Position numbers and translations under genes: made by a program. Below, piece after piece: positions 63,547-64,000 of a stretch of 64,000 nucleotides of DNA. The DNA is taken from assembly GCA_013416455.1 (NCBI GenBank), contig JACCES010000015.1:1-64000 (forward strand). The letters run 5' to 3'. The notes under the pieces were generated by a model. It saw nothing but the letters and a program-made list of their open reading frames with translations, ran no database searches and had not been told where the DNA came from. Each line of letters begins with the position of its first letter. Within the stretch, counting starts at the first letter, position 1. This stretch comes from Alcaligenaceae bacterium. GTDB taxonomy: Bacteria; Pseudomonadota; Gammaproteobacteria; Burkholderiales; Burkholderiaceae_B.

Positions 63547-63873
63547 CCAGTTGATGAAGGCAACCGCAAGCAACATCACCGCCATGACGAAGTGGCTCCA
63601 TCCGGCGGCACGATGGCGGATTTCCTTGATGATCAATAGTTCCAGAGTGCCGATGATGCCCGCGACCAGCCCCAGTCCCGTGCCGCCGCCGACGAGCCAG
63701 AGCGAAACGCGGCCCCAGAACGGATCGCCGGTGACCAGATATGCAATGTCGGTGGCCACTACGGCGATCAGGAAGGCAATGGGAAAAGGCACCACCATGG
63801 GGTGGATGGGATGGCGCGAAATGGCAATGGCGGTGCGCGTGCCCAAGGGCAGGGGGTGTCCGAGTTTCTTCAT
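63325..63873 (-). CDS. DUF2231 membrane protein
   Basis: 182 residues with four helices: HPIHPMVVPFPIAFLIAVVATDIAYLV (the DUF2231 opening with its HP-HP motif), WLVGGGTGLGLVAGIIGTLELL, WSHFVMAVMLLAVAFINWLSR and LSLLGAALVVMAGWLGGDLVFEHHVG. The family is a predicted heme- or metal-linked inner membrane protein of unknown function, often beside cytochrome oxidase genes. The last 30 residues are charged and overlap the convergent CopD-like gene by 222 bp. 63874-64000 upstream shows no gene. Confidence 0.85.
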   Translation of the reverse strand: MKKLGHPLPLGTRTAIAISRHPIHPMVVPFPIAFLIAVVATDIAYLVTGDPFWGRVSLWLVGGGTGLGLVAGIIGTLELLIIKEIRHRAAGWSHFVMAVMLLAVAFINWLSRLGDPLAAIGTSGLYLSLLGAALVVMAGWLGGDLVFEHHVGLGKHKKEDHADEQEGQADQERVTPARARLP

Positions 63874-64000
63874 GGCGGGTTCCTGTTCCAGTGTAACGAG
63901 AGGGGCGCACCGTCCCGGGCAACCCCCGTGCCGCGGTGAAACGGGCTCGTCGTGGCGGGCGCGTCTGCCGGTGGGCGCCGGGAAGGTGATGAGGGCGGGT

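Overview
The window is GC-rich DNA from a beta-proteobacterium, most likely Burkholderiales and probably Alcaligenaceae (Bordetella/Achromobacter-like). The evidence is a Bug-type solute receptor, a six-gene Mrp/Pha antiporter, hemN beside a Crp/Fnr regulator, Zur/ZnuD and Fur/TonB circuits, and densely overlapping operons. This placement is an inference from gene content. No rRNA and no CRISPR array is visible.

Layout: (1) 1-14.1 kb: the 3' 8.6 kb of a giant type I-secreted adhesin, followed by its TolC, ABC and HlyD proteins and a small BamE-like periplasmic protein. (2) 14.0-16.5 kb: a frameshifted reverse-strand gene, a threonine-aldolase-like enzyme and ilvE. (3) 16.4-17.3 kb: a BrnT/BrnA toxin-antitoxin module between two 79-bp copies of the ilvE 3' end. 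(4) 17.3-22.7 kb: a Bug receptor, a DctPQM TRAP transporter and an SMP-30-type lactonase. (5) 22.8-26.0 kb: a Zur-box region driving the zinc receptor ZnuD plus a closely linked methyltransferase. (6) 26-32 kb: two identical tRNA-Leu(CAG) genes, RNase R, RlmB, a Cys/Met PLP enzyme, HU and tRNA-Val. (7) 31.9-38 kb: a LivFGMHK-type ABC importer divergent from an amidase. (8) 38-44.7 kb: TonB-ExbB-ExbD, a two-component system overlapping kup. (9) 44.7-51.5 kb: a small secreted protein and mrpA-C-D-E-F-G, with 78-bp tandem repeats between mrpA and mrpC. (10) 51.6-57.4 kb: hemN with an FNR box, a DUF454 protein, a Crp/Fnr regulator, a heme-copper-like membrane protein with its own FNR-like box, a nitronate-monooxygenase-type flavoprotein and CsbD. 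(11) 57.5-62.8 kb: a scrapyard island holding an internally deleted integrase, a RelE/Xre toxin-antitoxin pair between two related dyads, IS1380 and IS630 fragments, truncated metabolic genes, an intact-looking IS3 copy, an IS5-type copy broken by a 5-bp duplication, and a 120-bp inverted-repeat element. (12) 63-64 kb: a HemJ/CopD-like membrane protein overlapping tail-to-tail with a DUF2231 protein.

Main themes are surface adhesion, metal and carboxylate/amide scavenging with dedicated outer-membrane energisation, K+/Na+ homeostasis, and low-oxygen heme/respiratory control. Two toxin-antitoxin modules each sit between repeated sequences. The strongest leads are the BrnTA cassette bounded by duplicated ilvE tails, the repeat-derived ribosome binding site of mrpC, the two-palindrome Zur region with a possible short transcript, the dyad-flanked RelE/Xre pair, and the BamE-like protein encoded with an adhesin secretion system.
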